This document shows positions 48,786-57,943 of a stretch of 64,000 bases of DNA, piece by piece. Position 1 is the stretch's first letter. Every line of letters begins with the position of its first letter. A program made the position numbers and the translations under genes. The stretch covers positions 1,178,001-1,242,000 of the forward strand of contig NZ_LR216287.1 of NCBI RefSeq assembly GCF_900696045.1, given 5' to 3'. Below the pieces are notes generated by a model. That model was not told the DNA's origin, did no database searches, and saw only the letters and a list, made by a program, of their open reading frames with translations. The stretch is from Candidatus Nitrosocosmicus franklandus (GTDB lineage: Archaea > Thermoproteota > Nitrososphaeria > Nitrososphaerales > Nitrososphaeraceae).

Positions 48786-49088
48786 CTAATCTTGTCCAAA
48801 ATCCATAAATTTCTCCCAGAATTTCGTCACATTCAAGGTTTTTGGATTGGAATTTCCTCCTTCGGTCCCTGGTTCTTCTGCTTCATTATCATTAGAAGCA
48901 TTATTTGCATCTGTAGTTGAGCACGACTTGTCAGCACCGCATGTGGTTACTACACATGTGTCATTATTACATGTCCGCTCGTAATACGTAAAGCTGCTAT
49001 CTTTGTTATCTTGGGCATAGCCTAACGGTACGTAAAACATGGAAAGGCCTAGCGTAAATATAACTGCGATAACAATATACCCATTCAT
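48786..49088 (-). CDS. Small secreted cysteine-containing protein, 100 residues
   Basis: Signal peptide ending YAQD, then a segment with four cysteines (TCNNDTCVVTTCGADKSCST), an acidic Asn/Glu linker and a short helical C-terminus. The cysteines could form two disulfides or bind metal, as expected for a small exported protein of an ammonia oxidiser. No family is recognised. Confidence 0.6.
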   Translation of the reverse strand: MNGYIVIAVIFTLGLSMFYVPLGYAQDNKDSSFTYYERTCNNDTCVVTTCGADKSCSTTDANNASNDNEAEEPGTEGGNSNPKTLNVTKFWEKFMDFGQD

Positions 49089-49214
49089 ACCAAGTTTAAT
49101 TAATTAATATATTTTTAAATTTTGAAAGAATCTCAAAGATAAAATCTCACTATTCTTTAGCAATCTGAAAAAAATGTACCAAATTTATATAATAAACTAT
49201 CATTAGATCATAAA

Positions 49215-50249
49215 GTGAAAGCTCTTTTTTATTCGAAACCAGGTATAGAAAACCTTGTATTTTCAGATTATCAATTAGCCGATTTAAGAGAAGACGAGAT
49301 CTTAATTGAAACAAAATGCATGAGTGTTAATCCAATAGATTATTACACTGTTACTGGAATACATGGATTAGACGGTCCTAAAATGAAGATATCCCCTTAT
49401 CCACATATACCAGGTACAGAGGTCGCAGGGATAGTAAAGAAAAAGGGTTCTAAAGTAAAAACCAAACTTATCGAAGGTGACCGTGTAATAGTATACAATA
49501 GATTATTTGATGGAACATGCAAATACTGTAGAAACAATATGGAAATGCACTGTATTAATGGCGGAATGATAGGAGTAATAACAAATGGAGGATATGCAGA
49601 ATATATCAAAGTCCCTCATCACAATGTAATTCAAATTCCTGACGAGATAAGTTGGGACATTGCGTCTGCGTTACCAATTGGCGGACTTACTGCACTCAAT
49701 GCTATAGAAGAATCACGATTGAAAAGAGGCGATTTTCTATTGATATTTGGCGGTGCTGGCAATACAGGCCTTTTTTGTTCACAAATTGGCAAGATAAAGG
49801 GTGCTCAAACAATATCCATTTCTTCTAAGCAATGGGTTAAAGAATACGGAGCTGATCTTGTATTGGAAAATAATGCATCCTTAAAAGAAAACATTTCTCG
49901 TGTTACCAATGGGAGAATGATTGACCTAGTTATAAATTCTCTTGGAGAAAAAACTTGGAGTCAAGGAATGAATTTGGTAGGAAAGTTGGGTACGATTATT
50001 ACATATGGAGTACTGACTGGTGGTAACTTATTAACAGATGGTAGATTGCTTTATAATAATCAGATCACAATAAAAGGCACTACTGGCGGATCAGTTAAAG
50101 GATTAAACAGGCTGATAGAAATAGTAAAGGAAAATAACATTAAGACTAAAATTTGGAAACGCTATTCTTTGGAAGACTCGAAAAAAGCTATTGAAAAAGT
50201 CTTTGATAAGAACAGAGAGGGCCGTATTATAATAGAAAATGGTGGATAA
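49215..50249 (+). CDS. Zinc-type alcohol dehydrogenase-like (MDR) oxidoreductase
   Basis: 344 residues from a GTG start. MDR motifs: CMSVNPIDYYTVTG, HIPGTEVAGIVKKKG, a structural zinc region GTCKYCRNNMEMHC and the NAD(P) loop IFGGAGNTGLFCSQIGK. The catalytic Cys/His ligands of classic alcohol dehydrogenase are replaced (Ser-Val-Asn-Pro), so it may be quinone-oxidoreductase- or crotonyl-CoA-reductase-like. Substrate unknown. Confidence 0.85.
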   Translation: MKALFYSKPGIENLVFSDYQLADLREDEILIETKCMSVNPIDYYTVTGIHGLDGPKMKISPYPHIPGTEVAGIVKKKGSKVKTKLIEGDRVIVYNRLFDGTCKYCRNNMEMHCINGGMIGVITNGGYAEYIKVPHHNVIQIPDEISWDIASALPIGGLTALNAIEESRLKRGDFLLIFGGAGNTGLFCSQIGKIKGAQTISISSKQWVKEYGADLVLENNASLKENISRVTNGRMIDLVINSLGEKTWSQGMNLVGKLGTIITYGVLTGGNLLTDGRLLYNNQITIKGTTGGSVKGLNRLIEIVKENNIKTKIWKRYSLEDSKKAIEKVFDKNREGRIIIENGG

Positions 50250-50373
50250 ATTATTTTGATAAACTTTAGTACTAAGAAAGTATAATACAATTACTCAATT
50301 GGAATTATAACGATACATCTTAAATTACTAACCAAGGTATTACTTTTATAACAAGAAAAAATATTGATAACAT

Positions 50374-50685
50374 ATGAATAATCTAGGCAAAATATCTATT
50401 GTATTGATAGCTGTTTTCATAGCAGGTAATTCCATGTACCCTATCAATCAGCTGGTTCATGCACAATTAGATATTTTAGAAACACCCACGAATCCTAATA
50501 ATACGTCCACTTCTTCAACAACTACCACTACTCCTAAAGCCATAGACACCCAGAAAAATGCAAAAATTAAAGAAGCATTAGCCAATATCTTTGAAATTTA
50601 TCAGGTCTTGGCTGAAAGAGGAGATGTAGACTCGCTACTAAAACTTAATACGATAGAGAGAATATTGCTCGAGTTATTAAAATAA
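50374..50685 (+). CDS. Small secreted protein, 103 residues
   Basis: Signal peptide (ISIVLIAVFIAGNSM, ending VHAQ), a Thr/Asn/Pro linker with sequons, and a helical C-terminus KIKEALANIFEIYQVLAERG. No known domain. Convergent with nirK. Confidence 0.65.
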   Translation: MNNLGKISIVLIAVFIAGNSMYPINQLVHAQLDILETPTNPNNTSTSSTTTTTPKAIDTQKNAKIKEALANIFEIYQVLAERGDVDSLLKLNTIERILLELLK

Positions 50686-50778
50686 GATATAAAAAATAAA
50701 CTAAAAACTGGACAGATAAATTTCTTTTTTATATATATTATTGCAGTTGTAAAAAATCTAATATTTTAAAAAAATGGG

Positions 50779-51987
50779 TTATTGGCCATTCCATGCTAGG
50801 GGTGTACCTAACATGTATGGTTTTACCGTCACTGGAATGCTGTTTGCACCAGTTGGTGGAATTGCATTGGATGGATTTGCATCATCAGTCAAGCCTAACA
50901 AAGCACTTGTACCATTGTCTGGTCCATCAACTACAATTAAGCCTGCTTGACCTTTGAACAATTGTGCATAGTCATGGTTTACAAATGCATAGACACCTGG
51001 TAGGTCAAATACTACATCAACAATTGCATCATTGGATCCACCTATTGTGTATGTTTGTTTGCCTATTCCGCTAACAATGCTACCGTCGGTAACTCTGTCT
51101 AATATTTCACCTACTATGTGGAAGTTGACAGGTAAGTCACCATGGTTTAGCAAGAAGAACCTAACATGGTCACCTTGTTTGAAGAATAGAGTTGTTGCAT
51201 TAGGTGTCTTGGTGATTACTGGGTCATATCCAAATGGGATACCATTGATCCATGAAGCTGTTGGTTGGTGTGCGAACATTGCTGCAGCATCATATTGACC
51301 AGATGGATCAAGATAGTATTCTGAGAATTGTAATTGAACTTCCTTTGCATCAGCATCTACTTCGGTTGTAGTTAGAGCGTTAGTACCATTTTCAACACCT
51401 ACACCTTCATATCCTGTGTATCCAACTTGTGGGTCGACAATCACACCACCAACCATTCCTTGGAATACGTGTTGATCCATTGTCAATACGTTATTTCCTT
51501 CACAGTGATACTTGAAGAATCCTGGTTGAGTAGCTACAAAGGAATATTGTTTTGAATCACTTACATTGATAGCCCCAAAGTTAGGTACTGCGCTTATAGT
51601 TGAAGCATGGTGATCCAAACTGTGGATCAAAGTATTGTTTGGATGATTAATTATATTGACATTTAAAACATCACCTTGAGTTACACGGATTGTTGGACCG
51701 GGGATAGTTCCATTCCATGTTAATGCGGCAACTTGTTGACCACTGGGTAATGTGAGATTCTTCTCGATAGCTACAAATGTTACATTTCTTACTGGAGCAT
51801 CACTTTCCTCTGCCTCTTCAGTAGAGATTTGTTGGAATGCGCCGCCTATTTTGAAGTTCATATCGGCCAGTGTTAATTGACCTTGCTCATTTGATATTGC
51901 AAATGATTTCATGTTTATGCCAGGAAGTAAAATTAATCCAGACATAAGAACAGCTGACAAAGCAAAAATTGCTAATGTACTCTTCAT
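50779..51987 (-). CDS. nirK: NirK-type multicopper oxidase (copper nitrite reductase family)
   Basis: 402 residues with a signal peptide. Two cupredoxin domains carry the copper ligands: SLDHHAS with the active-site Asp and His, YHCEGNNVLTMDQHVFQGM holding the type 1 Cys, His and Met, and FVNHDYAQLF as the second-domain type 2 His. NirK homologues of ammonia-oxidising archaea are abundant and linked to NO and nitrite chemistry during ammonia oxidation. The protein acts outside the membrane. A leaderless promoter and dyad sites lie upstream. Confidence 0.93.
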   Translation of the reverse strand: MKSTLAIFALSAVLMSGLILLPGINMKSFAISNEQGQLTLADMNFKIGGAFQQISTEEAEESDAPVRNVTFVAIEKNLTLPSGQQVAALTWNGTIPGPTIRVTQGDVLNVNIINHPNNTLIHSLDHHASTISAVPNFGAINVSDSKQYSFVATQPGFFKYHCEGNNVLTMDQHVFQGMVGGVIVDPQVGYTGYEGVGVENGTNALTTTEVDADAKEVQLQFSEYYLDPSGQYDAAAMFAHQPTASWINGIPFGYDPVITKTPNATTLFFKQGDHVRFFLLNHGDLPVNFHIVGEILDRVTDGSIVSGIGKQTYTIGGSNDAIVDVVFDLPGVYAFVNHDYAQLFKGQAGLIVVDGPDNGTSALLGLTDDANPSNAIPPTGANSIPVTVKPYMLGTPLAWNGQ

Positions 51988-52009
51988 TGAAGCTAAATTA
52001 ACTGGTAGA

Positions 52010-52019
52010 TATTTTTAAA
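52010..52019 (-). promoter_or_regulatory. TATA box of nirK
   Basis: TTTAAAAATA on the minus strand is centred about 27 bases before the ATG at 51987, pointing to a leaderless transcript. Confidence 0.55.
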
Positions 52020-52102
52020 CCTTTTGGACATAAAAATTTTATAGAATAATGTTTCATTTATAATAATTTCGATAATGTATTCAAGTAAATGAATAATATT
52101 TA

Positions 52103-52169
52103 ATTTGCATTGCAAACATTGCAAATGTTTAACAAAACTGCAAAAAGCCGTAATACTGTATGAATTACG
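52103..52169. promoter_or_regulatory. Two dyads upstream of nirK, candidate regulator sites
   Basis: ATTTGCA and TGCAAAT (52103-52109, 52120-52126) face each other with extended partial symmetry, and CGTAAT and ATTACG (52149-52154, 52164-52169) form a second dyad. They lie about 85-150 bp upstream of the nirK TATA box. The rest of the gap 51988-52360 shows no ORF. Confidence 0.4.
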
Positions 52170-52360
52170 TTAAGATTAAATAATTTTTCCTGAAATTATC
52201 AAAGATTTTGAAAGTTTCACTGATTATCGTGCTTCAATATCCGTTAATCTCATTTGTATATTCTTTGTGAATTTATCGAAATGATTAGTTTCATGAGAAA
52301 GACTAAGATGCTTTGATCATGAGATCAGATCATACCAGAATTAGTTAATTTGATGAATAT

Positions 52361-52576
52361 ATGAAATTCCATATAAGATTTATACCTTCTTGTCTATATA
52401 TCACTATGATCAGCAATGATTTTCTCTTAAAAATCTTGATTATTTTAATAATTGTTGTGGTTTTTGCAGTTATTTTAAGTTTTTTTGCCCCAATTATAAT
52501 AATTTTAATAATTGGAATTGTAGGCTTCTATATTTATGTAAAGTACTTCAGAAATAGAAATAGGAGGATATTATAG
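52361..52576 (+). CDS. Small membrane protein, up to 71 residues
   Basis: Hydrophobic throughout its second half (ILIILIIVVVFAVILSFF, PIIIILIIGIVGFYIYV) with a basic end YFRNRNRRIL, giving two transmembrane helices. An internal ATG at 52406 is an equally likely start. Function unknown. Confidence 0.45.
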   Translation: MKFHIRFIPSCLYITMISNDFLLKILIILIIVVVFAVILSFFAPIIIILIIGIVGFYIYVKYFRNRNRRIL

Positions 52577-53354
52577 ATATGTATCTGAAATCCAGGCAAG
52601 TCGTTGTGTTTAGATTTCATTGTACAGTGTTTCAAGATATTAAGTGAGGCTCTAAAAAATTTGTTTTAGGTCCCAATTCTACCTTAGAATTATCATCATC
52701 TATACATAGATCTTTCCAAATTCTTATATCCACCATATTATAACGATAGATTTCCCTTCACAAAGACGTTTAATTCACAAAAATTCTCGGGTCGGACGAA
52801 TACCATAACGGTTAACTCAAGACCGAGGTCTCCGAAAGTATATGATTGGATCACTTCTAATATCATCATCGCATTAACAAGAGCAATTTGTTGGCTTTGC
52901 TCCCACAAGTTATTACGGGAATGCCATGCATTTGTAATATATTAACGGCTACCTGGAGACGAAGATATGGAATACGATACTAATTCTAACTATAATAAAT
53001 TAACTACAAATTCTAGAGATATTTTTCTATTGTGATGCACTTTCTCACTGATGTAAGTTAAGATCCAGTATCATGTATAGGATCAAGATCGTCTTTTAAA
53101 GAAGAGTCGACCTTTAGTAGGGCTTGGTAAAGATTCGCAAGTAAATCCCACAAGGCTCTCATCTACACTTTACAATTTAAGAGAACGCTTTTAGAAAACA
53201 TGATGATCATTTAGTCAAGATGACTTCAATAAACATATTACTTGATTTTTCGATTTCAATCTGAAATATTTCATTATAACAATTATCCAAACTTCAAATA
53301 TTACTAAATCAAAAATGGCATAGATAAATAAGGAAATTCAACTTATAATAGTAT
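52577..53354. other. 778-bp gap with a possible structured or remnant segment
   Basis: Most of the gap is AT-rich. From about 52770 to 52960 base composition is more balanced. There CTCGGGTC and GACCGAG can pair with one bulge, and a minus-strand frame is open (listed separately). No tRNA or known RNA fits. Confidence 0.4.
52738..52908 (-). CDS. Possible small gene or gene remnant, 56 residues
   Basis: From a TTG at 52908 the frame encodes a protein-like sequence (IALVNAMMILEVIQSYTFGD, then LELTVMVFVRPENFCELNVF). No start signal is obvious and no homologue is recognised, so it may be a fragment of a lost gene. Confidence 0.25.
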   Translation of the reverse strand: MWEQSQQIALVNAMMILEVIQSYTFGDLGLELTVMVFVRPENFCELNVFVKGNLSL

Positions 53355-54245
53355 ATGAAGTATTCGTGGCAAAAGACAGATACTGGACTAACGGCAAGGA
53401 TCATAATCTGTTTTGCAATCTTGACAATTTTATATCTAGGATTTATTACAATTTTATACTATTTAGGATTAGGCTTCATTCCAATAGTTATTATTTCCGG
53501 TGCTTTTATTTTGGGTCAATGGTTTTTCTCGGATAAAATCGTTCTATGGAGCACGGGTGCAAAAATAGTTACGAAAGAACAATATCCAGTTTTACACGAA
53601 ATAATAGAACGAATAGTATCTGCAAATGGTATGCACAAACCTAAAATCGCTGTAATTAATAGCAGAGTCCCAAATGCGTTTGCCACAGGAAAAGGACAGC
53701 GCAGTTCGGTTGTGGCTGTCACCTCTAGCTTAATGGACATACTGGATTACGACGAGTTGGAGGGAGTTTTGGCTCATGAATTGACACATATAAAGAACCG
53801 TGATGTGATGGTTATTACCCTAGCGAGTTTATTTTCAACTATTGCATGGCAGATAATGCAGTTTGGTTTTTTTGGAGGGATGTATGGAGCAGGAAGAGAC
53901 CGCAATAACGGAGGAGCAATACTAATCATAATTGCAGTTGCCTTTGTTACATGGATTGTAAGTTTTCTGATAATTAGGGCAATTTCTAGATATAGAGAAT
54001 TTTCAGCAGACAGAGGCTCTGCCCAAATGACAGGCAAACCCGCTGAATTAGCCAATGCATTAATGAAAATAAGCGGGTCCATGAATAAAGTACCAACCAG
54101 AGATTTACGACATGTTGAAGGATACAATGCATTCTTCATAGTACCAGCAATCTCCGGAAAGACAATAGCTAACCTCTTTGCAACCCATCCTCCAGTAGAG
54201 AAACGAGTCGAAAGATTGCTAAGTATGGAGAGATCCATGTATTGA
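53355..54245 (+). CDS. htpX: HtpX-family membrane zinc protease
   Basis: 296 residues. Two N-terminal membrane helices, then the M48 motif LAHELTHIKNRD with the HExxH zinc site, two further helices (TLASLFSTIAWQIMQFGFF, IIIAVAFVTWIVSFLII) and the third ligand region SRYREFSADRGSA. It degrades damaged membrane proteins. Its last codons overlap the next gene by four bases. Confidence 0.94.
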   Translation: MKYSWQKTDTGLTARIIICFAILTILYLGFITILYYLGLGFIPIVIISGAFILGQWFFSDKIVLWSTGAKIVTKEQYPVLHEIIERIVSANGMHKPKIAVINSRVPNAFATGKGQRSSVVAVTSSLMDILDYDELEGVLAHELTHIKNRDVMVITLASLFSTIAWQIMQFGFFGGMYGAGRDRNNGGAILIIIAVAFVTWIVSFLIIRAISRYREFSADRGSAQMTGKPAELANALMKISGSMNKVPTRDLRHVEGYNAFFIVPAISGKTIANLFATHPPVEKRVERLLSMERSMY

Positions 54246-54943
54246 GATTTTTTAGAAAGTTACTAGGCAGTAAAAAACCTGTAACTATGAAAATGGACGA
54301 CACTGAAGCAATATTTGCCATGGCATCTGCTAGTATGTTACTAGAAGAAAAAATGAACATAAAATTTGCTAACATGTGTTCGCTTTGTATCAAAATAATT
54401 CATGGAAGTCATTTTAGAAATACAATCGCCGATTGCGAAAATTTTCTAAAAGTATCAATGGATGAATTCGAATTCAAATATAAAATTTTGAAAGATAAGT
54501 TTGGTTATCTATGGTTCGTGATAACAGCACAAGATATAACGTTAAAGTATAATAGTATAACAAACATAGCAGCAGCGATTTCTTCATTAGGCGATATTAT
54601 AGAAGAAAATGGTTTTGCCTTACAGATTCTATCGGTGATATTTAAATTCGAATTCTTGGAAAAAGACTTTAGCTGGGCAGACAGATCTACCATTTTAGAA
54701 GAACATGTAAAAATAAACCAGTATGACTCGAAAAGCTATCAGCAGAACAGTAGTAATAGGAGCACGATTGATTTGTATATAATATATAATTACAAGACTA
54801 ATAAGTTTTACCCTTTAATCCCTGCTTTGAGAAAAAATAAAGATATGTCTAAAGAAATGAAAATACATTCAATTTTAAAAAATTCTATACCTACTGAAAA
54901 CGATTTTTCAAAATGGTTTCCAATTAAGGATATCCCATTCTAA
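54242..54943 (+). CDS. Hypothetical protein, 233 residues, coupled to htpX
   Basis: TTG start overlapping the htpX stop, which implies translational coupling. The protein is soluble, alpha/beta-looking (MDDTEAIFAMASASMLLEEK, FKYKILKDKFGYLWFVITAQ, NIAAAISSLGDIIEENGFAL) and ends with SKWFPIKDIPF. No known domain, but linkage to htpX suggests a role in membrane protein quality control. Confidence 0.7.
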   Translation: MRFFRKLLGSKKPVTMKMDDTEAIFAMASASMLLEEKMNIKFANMCSLCIKIIHGSHFRNTIADCENFLKVSMDEFEFKYKILKDKFGYLWFVITAQDITLKYNSITNIAAAISSLGDIIEENGFALQILSVIFKFEFLEKDFSWADRSTILEEHVKINQYDSKSYQQNSSNRSTIDLYIIYNYKTNKFYPLIPALRKNKDMSKEMKIHSILKNSIPTENDFSKWFPIKDIPF

Positions 54944-55111
54944 TTCATAGCAAAAGATCCTTTTCCATGATCTGAATCAATCTGACATTCTGTAGCTCTT
55001 TTGAGCATGCTAAAATTCTTCATTAATTACATCTTTAACACTAAAGTGGTCAGTCATATTCTTTGGTTTGTTTATTTATGAGGTCTATGAAACTAGAATC
55101 AAAGGAGGTTT

Positions 55112-55447
55112 TTAGTACAAGTCATCGATTATACCTTCGCCTTTAAATAATTCTCTGGCCTTTTTTAGATCGATATCCAATCCAGGTATGATTATGTCAG
55201 ACGCCGTGATTTCTTTAAATTCTATTTTTATACCCTTTTCATTAATTTTGTCATAGATTTTCCTTATTTTCTCGTCAAATTCCTTTTTCACAGTTTCATT
55301 ATTTTCGTTGTTCTGCAGTAGAGAAACCATTTCATTATCTATCTGATTGATCTCTTTTACAGTATCGAGATCTATTTTGAACTGACCGCCGCCTAATATG
55401 CGTACCGTCTTGAATTCTCGTTCGATTTCGTTGTTCATAGTATTCAA
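55112..55447 (-). CDS. pspAA: PspA-associated protein (PspAA domain)
   Basis: 111 residues with the PspAA pattern: VRILGGGQFKIDLDTVKEIN, QIDNEMVSLLQNNEN, and a C-terminal TASDIIIPGLDIDLKKAREL. Such proteins are encoded next to PspA in archaea and actinobacteria. The gene follows pspA by about 30 bp on the same strand. The molecular role is not established. Confidence 0.8.
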   Translation of the reverse strand: MNTMNNEIEREFKTVRILGGGQFKIDLDTVKEINQIDNEMVSLLQNNENNETVKKEFDEKIRKIYDKINEKGIKIEFKEITASDIIIPGLDIDLKKARELFKGEGIIDDLY

Positions 55448-55479
55448 TATTTTTGATATTACATAACCTGTTAATAGGT

Positions 55480-56181
55480 CTATTTTGTAGCCAAACTGGA
55501 CTTCAACTTGGCTAGTTCCGATTCCACTTTCTCCTTTGACTCTGCTCTTTCTAATTCCATATCTATCTGGTCCTTGCTATTTGTATAATCCGTTAACATT
55601 CCAGAATCAATCATTTCATCTATAGCCATGGATTTTGATTTTAGTGCCTCTGTCTTTTCCTCTGCTCGACTAATAGCAACACCAATATCAGACATTTCTT
55701 CTGATATTCCAGTAAGATTTTCTTTTACCCTCACTTGCGCTTCAGCAGCAGAGTATTTTGCTTTTATTATCTCCTTTCTGGATTTGAATGATTCTATTTT
55801 TGCGGATAAACGACTTTCTGCTTCTTGCAATTTAGTCTGTTCGTTCTGAATTTCCAGAATCTGATTATCTAAATCTTTGATCTGAGACAAATTTGCATTT
55901 TTTCTTTCTAATGCTAGCCTTGCCAAATCATCCCTGCCAGATTTAACTGCAGAAATCGCTTGATCATCCAATCGTTTTATATTATCTTGTAGGCGTGATT
56001 TTTGCATTTCAAGACGTTTTTTTGAAGCCGTTATCTCTATGATATCTCTTCTCAGCCTCTGTATCATTTCAGTCTGTTTTACGGCCGAATAATCAAGAGC
56101 TTCTCGAGGATCTTCGTGTTTTTCTATCAGTTTATTTACTTTTTGTTTTATTATATTAACAATCCTATCAGAAAGACTCAT
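55480..56181 (-). CDS. pspA: PspA/IM30 (Vipp1) family membrane-remodelling protein
   Basis: 233 residues, nearly all coiled coil (IEKHEDPREALDYSAVKQ, LRRDIIEITASKKRLEMQ, ARLALERKNANLSQI), with the family's alternating heptads and the AMDEMI-like IDEMIDSGML near the end. PspA proteins are ESCRT-III relatives that coat and repair stressed membranes. The neighbouring pspAA and the nearby htpX fit an envelope-stress group. Confidence 0.92.
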   Translation of the reverse strand: MSLSDRIVNIIKQKVNKLIEKHEDPREALDYSAVKQTEMIQRLRRDIIEITASKKRLEMQKSRLQDNIKRLDDQAISAVKSGRDDLARLALERKNANLSQIKDLDNQILEIQNEQTKLQEAESRLSAKIESFKSRKEIIKAKYSAAEAQVRVKENLTGISEEMSDIGVAISRAEEKTEALKSKSMAIDEMIDSGMLTDYTNSKDQIDMELERAESKEKVESELAKLKSSLATK

Positions 56182-56659
56182 ACTATTATATAAATAGGGA
56201 TTAAGTTATTTTAATTGTTTGTTGAGTAAATTTTTATCGTCGGTCGGGAAATAAATATGAAAAGCCCTTCTTAAAATTGCATTGCTAATATTATTTAGTT
56301 TCAAAATTTGGATACATTATGACATGATCACCAGCTTTGGCACAAACATATTTTCATTAGTAACCATCAGAAAACCAGCCAAATGAGAGACGAGATATTT
56401 TACTATTACAACATGTATATTTGACGCATTAAAAACAAGTGGCTGAAGAAAATTAAATCATCTGAGAAAATATATTGGTAACGAAAAATAGGGTGAAACT
56501 AAGGATATACTGAAAATATGTTGATTGATTGATTCTGATAATGATTCAAACAGAGCTAGTCGTTTATTTGCTAGGTCAAATTTATACGATTATCTTGCCA
56601 CCTCTATTAGAATATATTAGAATCTATCGACAACAAGGAGATAAGAAATTGATAATCCA
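56182..56659. other. Intergenic gap, nothing recognised
   Basis: AT-rich DNA between the divergent pspA and a small gene. Only short GATT repeats (about 56521-56535) are visible. No ORF, RNA or clear dyad. Confidence 0.5.
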
Positions 56660-56905
56660 GTGAATAAAATTGATTTAATAAACTACGAGAGATTCTGTAA
56701 AATAGTAGTCAACAAAGACAAGGTAAGACTGTTGGGGAAACATGGCGTGATACTATTTAAAAGAACCAAAATCAAATTGGTAAATGAAATTAAATCGATT
56801 CTCGAGACAAATCATTATCTAAAGGATATTAAGCGATACGTGGAATATTTCAGGTTCAGGATAGATCCTACTATTGAATCCACGTTCATTCATTATTATC
56901 TATAG
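56660..56905 (+). CDS. Hypothetical protein, 81 residues
   Basis: GTG start. A basic protein (NKIDLINYERFCKIVVNKDK, LLGKHGVILFKRTKIKLV, YVEYFRFRIDPTIESTF) without membrane segments or signal. Its 3' end overlaps the convergent CDF gene by 20 bp. Coding character is moderate. Confidence 0.45.
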   Translation: MNKIDLINYERFCKIVVNKDKVRLLGKHGVILFKRTKIKLVNEIKSILETNHYLKDIKRYVEYFRFRIDPTIESTFIHYYL

Positions 56906-57842
56906 GATGAAATCGCTCTATTTGAATGGTTGAATGAGTGATATTAAATTTTTTTTCTAATAAAGAATTAATCTCATCTAATATTTGGTATGAATTGCTA
57001 GTATCCATTACAACTACATGGGCTGACAAAGCGTGTAAACCTGACGTTATACTCCAAATGTGTAGATCAAAAACTCCTGTTACTCCTTTTATCTTCAATA
57101 GTTCCTGCTGTATAAGCTCGTATGATATGTTGGAAGGTACACCTTCCATCAATATATGTACAGATTTTTTCAATAAATTGAATATACGAGGTAATATAAA
57201 TAAAGAAAGTCCAATACTTAATATAGGATCGATTACGTTTATACTTGTAATTGCTATTAAGATGCCACCCGATATTACACCTACAGAGCCGATGGTATCG
57301 CTCAATAGTTCCAGCTTAGCTCCTTGGATATTCAGATCCTCTGTTTCAATTACCTGTTTATTTGTGTGTTTCTTATTTTGAGTAACTTCATCCTCATTGT
57401 TATGTGTATGAAAGTACTCTCCCCGTAAAACATACATCCCAATAATATTTATTATTAAACCTACTATAGCAACGATAATCATAGGCAAGCTTTGGATCTC
57501 TAATGGTTCAAAAATTCGCCTATAAGCCTCGTAAATTATGATTATAGACAAAAGTGATAAAATTATACTATTTAGGAAGGAAGCAAGAATTTCTGTCCTA
57601 AAAAAGCCAAATGTGTGAACAGGAGTGGCTTCCTTTTTGCTATAAATTGCCGCAATCAATGCAATACATATTCCAAATGTATCAGCAAGCATATGTCCAG
57701 CATCGGCAATGAGAGCCAGACTACCTGTATAAAAACCAGTAAGAATTTCGACAACTAAATAAGAAGCAAGTAAGACCAGGACAATTTTCAATTTCCTTAT
57801 TTTCAGATTACTTTTAATAATCTCTGTTCCGGTATTATGCAA
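56886..57842 (-). CDS. Cation diffusion facilitator (Zn/Mn/Fe efflux)
   Basis: 318 residues, six membrane helices. TM2 carries LIADAGHMLADTFG with the HxxxD metal pair. TM5 has LELLSDTIGSVGVISGG, where the usual HxxxD is ExxxD. The His-rich loop YFHTHNNEDE and a C-terminal cytoplasmic domain (GVTGVFDLHIWSITSGLHAL) complete the family pattern. It exports divalent metal in exchange for protons. The altered site may shift metal preference. Confidence 0.92.
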   Translation of the reverse strand: MHNTGTEIIKSNLKIRKLKIVLVLLASYLVVEILTGFYTGSLALIADAGHMLADTFGICIALIAAIYSKKEATPVHTFGFFRTEILASFLNSIILSLLSIIIIYEAYRRIFEPLEIQSLPMIIVAIVGLIINIIGMYVLRGEYFHTHNNEDEVTQNKKHTNKQVIETEDLNIQGAKLELLSDTIGSVGVISGGILIAITSINVIDPILSIGLSLFILPRIFNLLKKSVHILMEGVPSNISYELIQQELLKIKGVTGVFDLHIWSITSGLHALSAHVVVMDTSNSYQILDEINSLLEKKFNITHSTIQIERFHPIDNNE

Positions 57843-57943
57843 ATTAACTAAAAAATTAAAGTGACATAATGTTATAAACTTGCTCCAAAACTGCGTAACT
57901 CTACAGGTTTTTATAACTAGAACTCGATTAATATTAACTAGTA

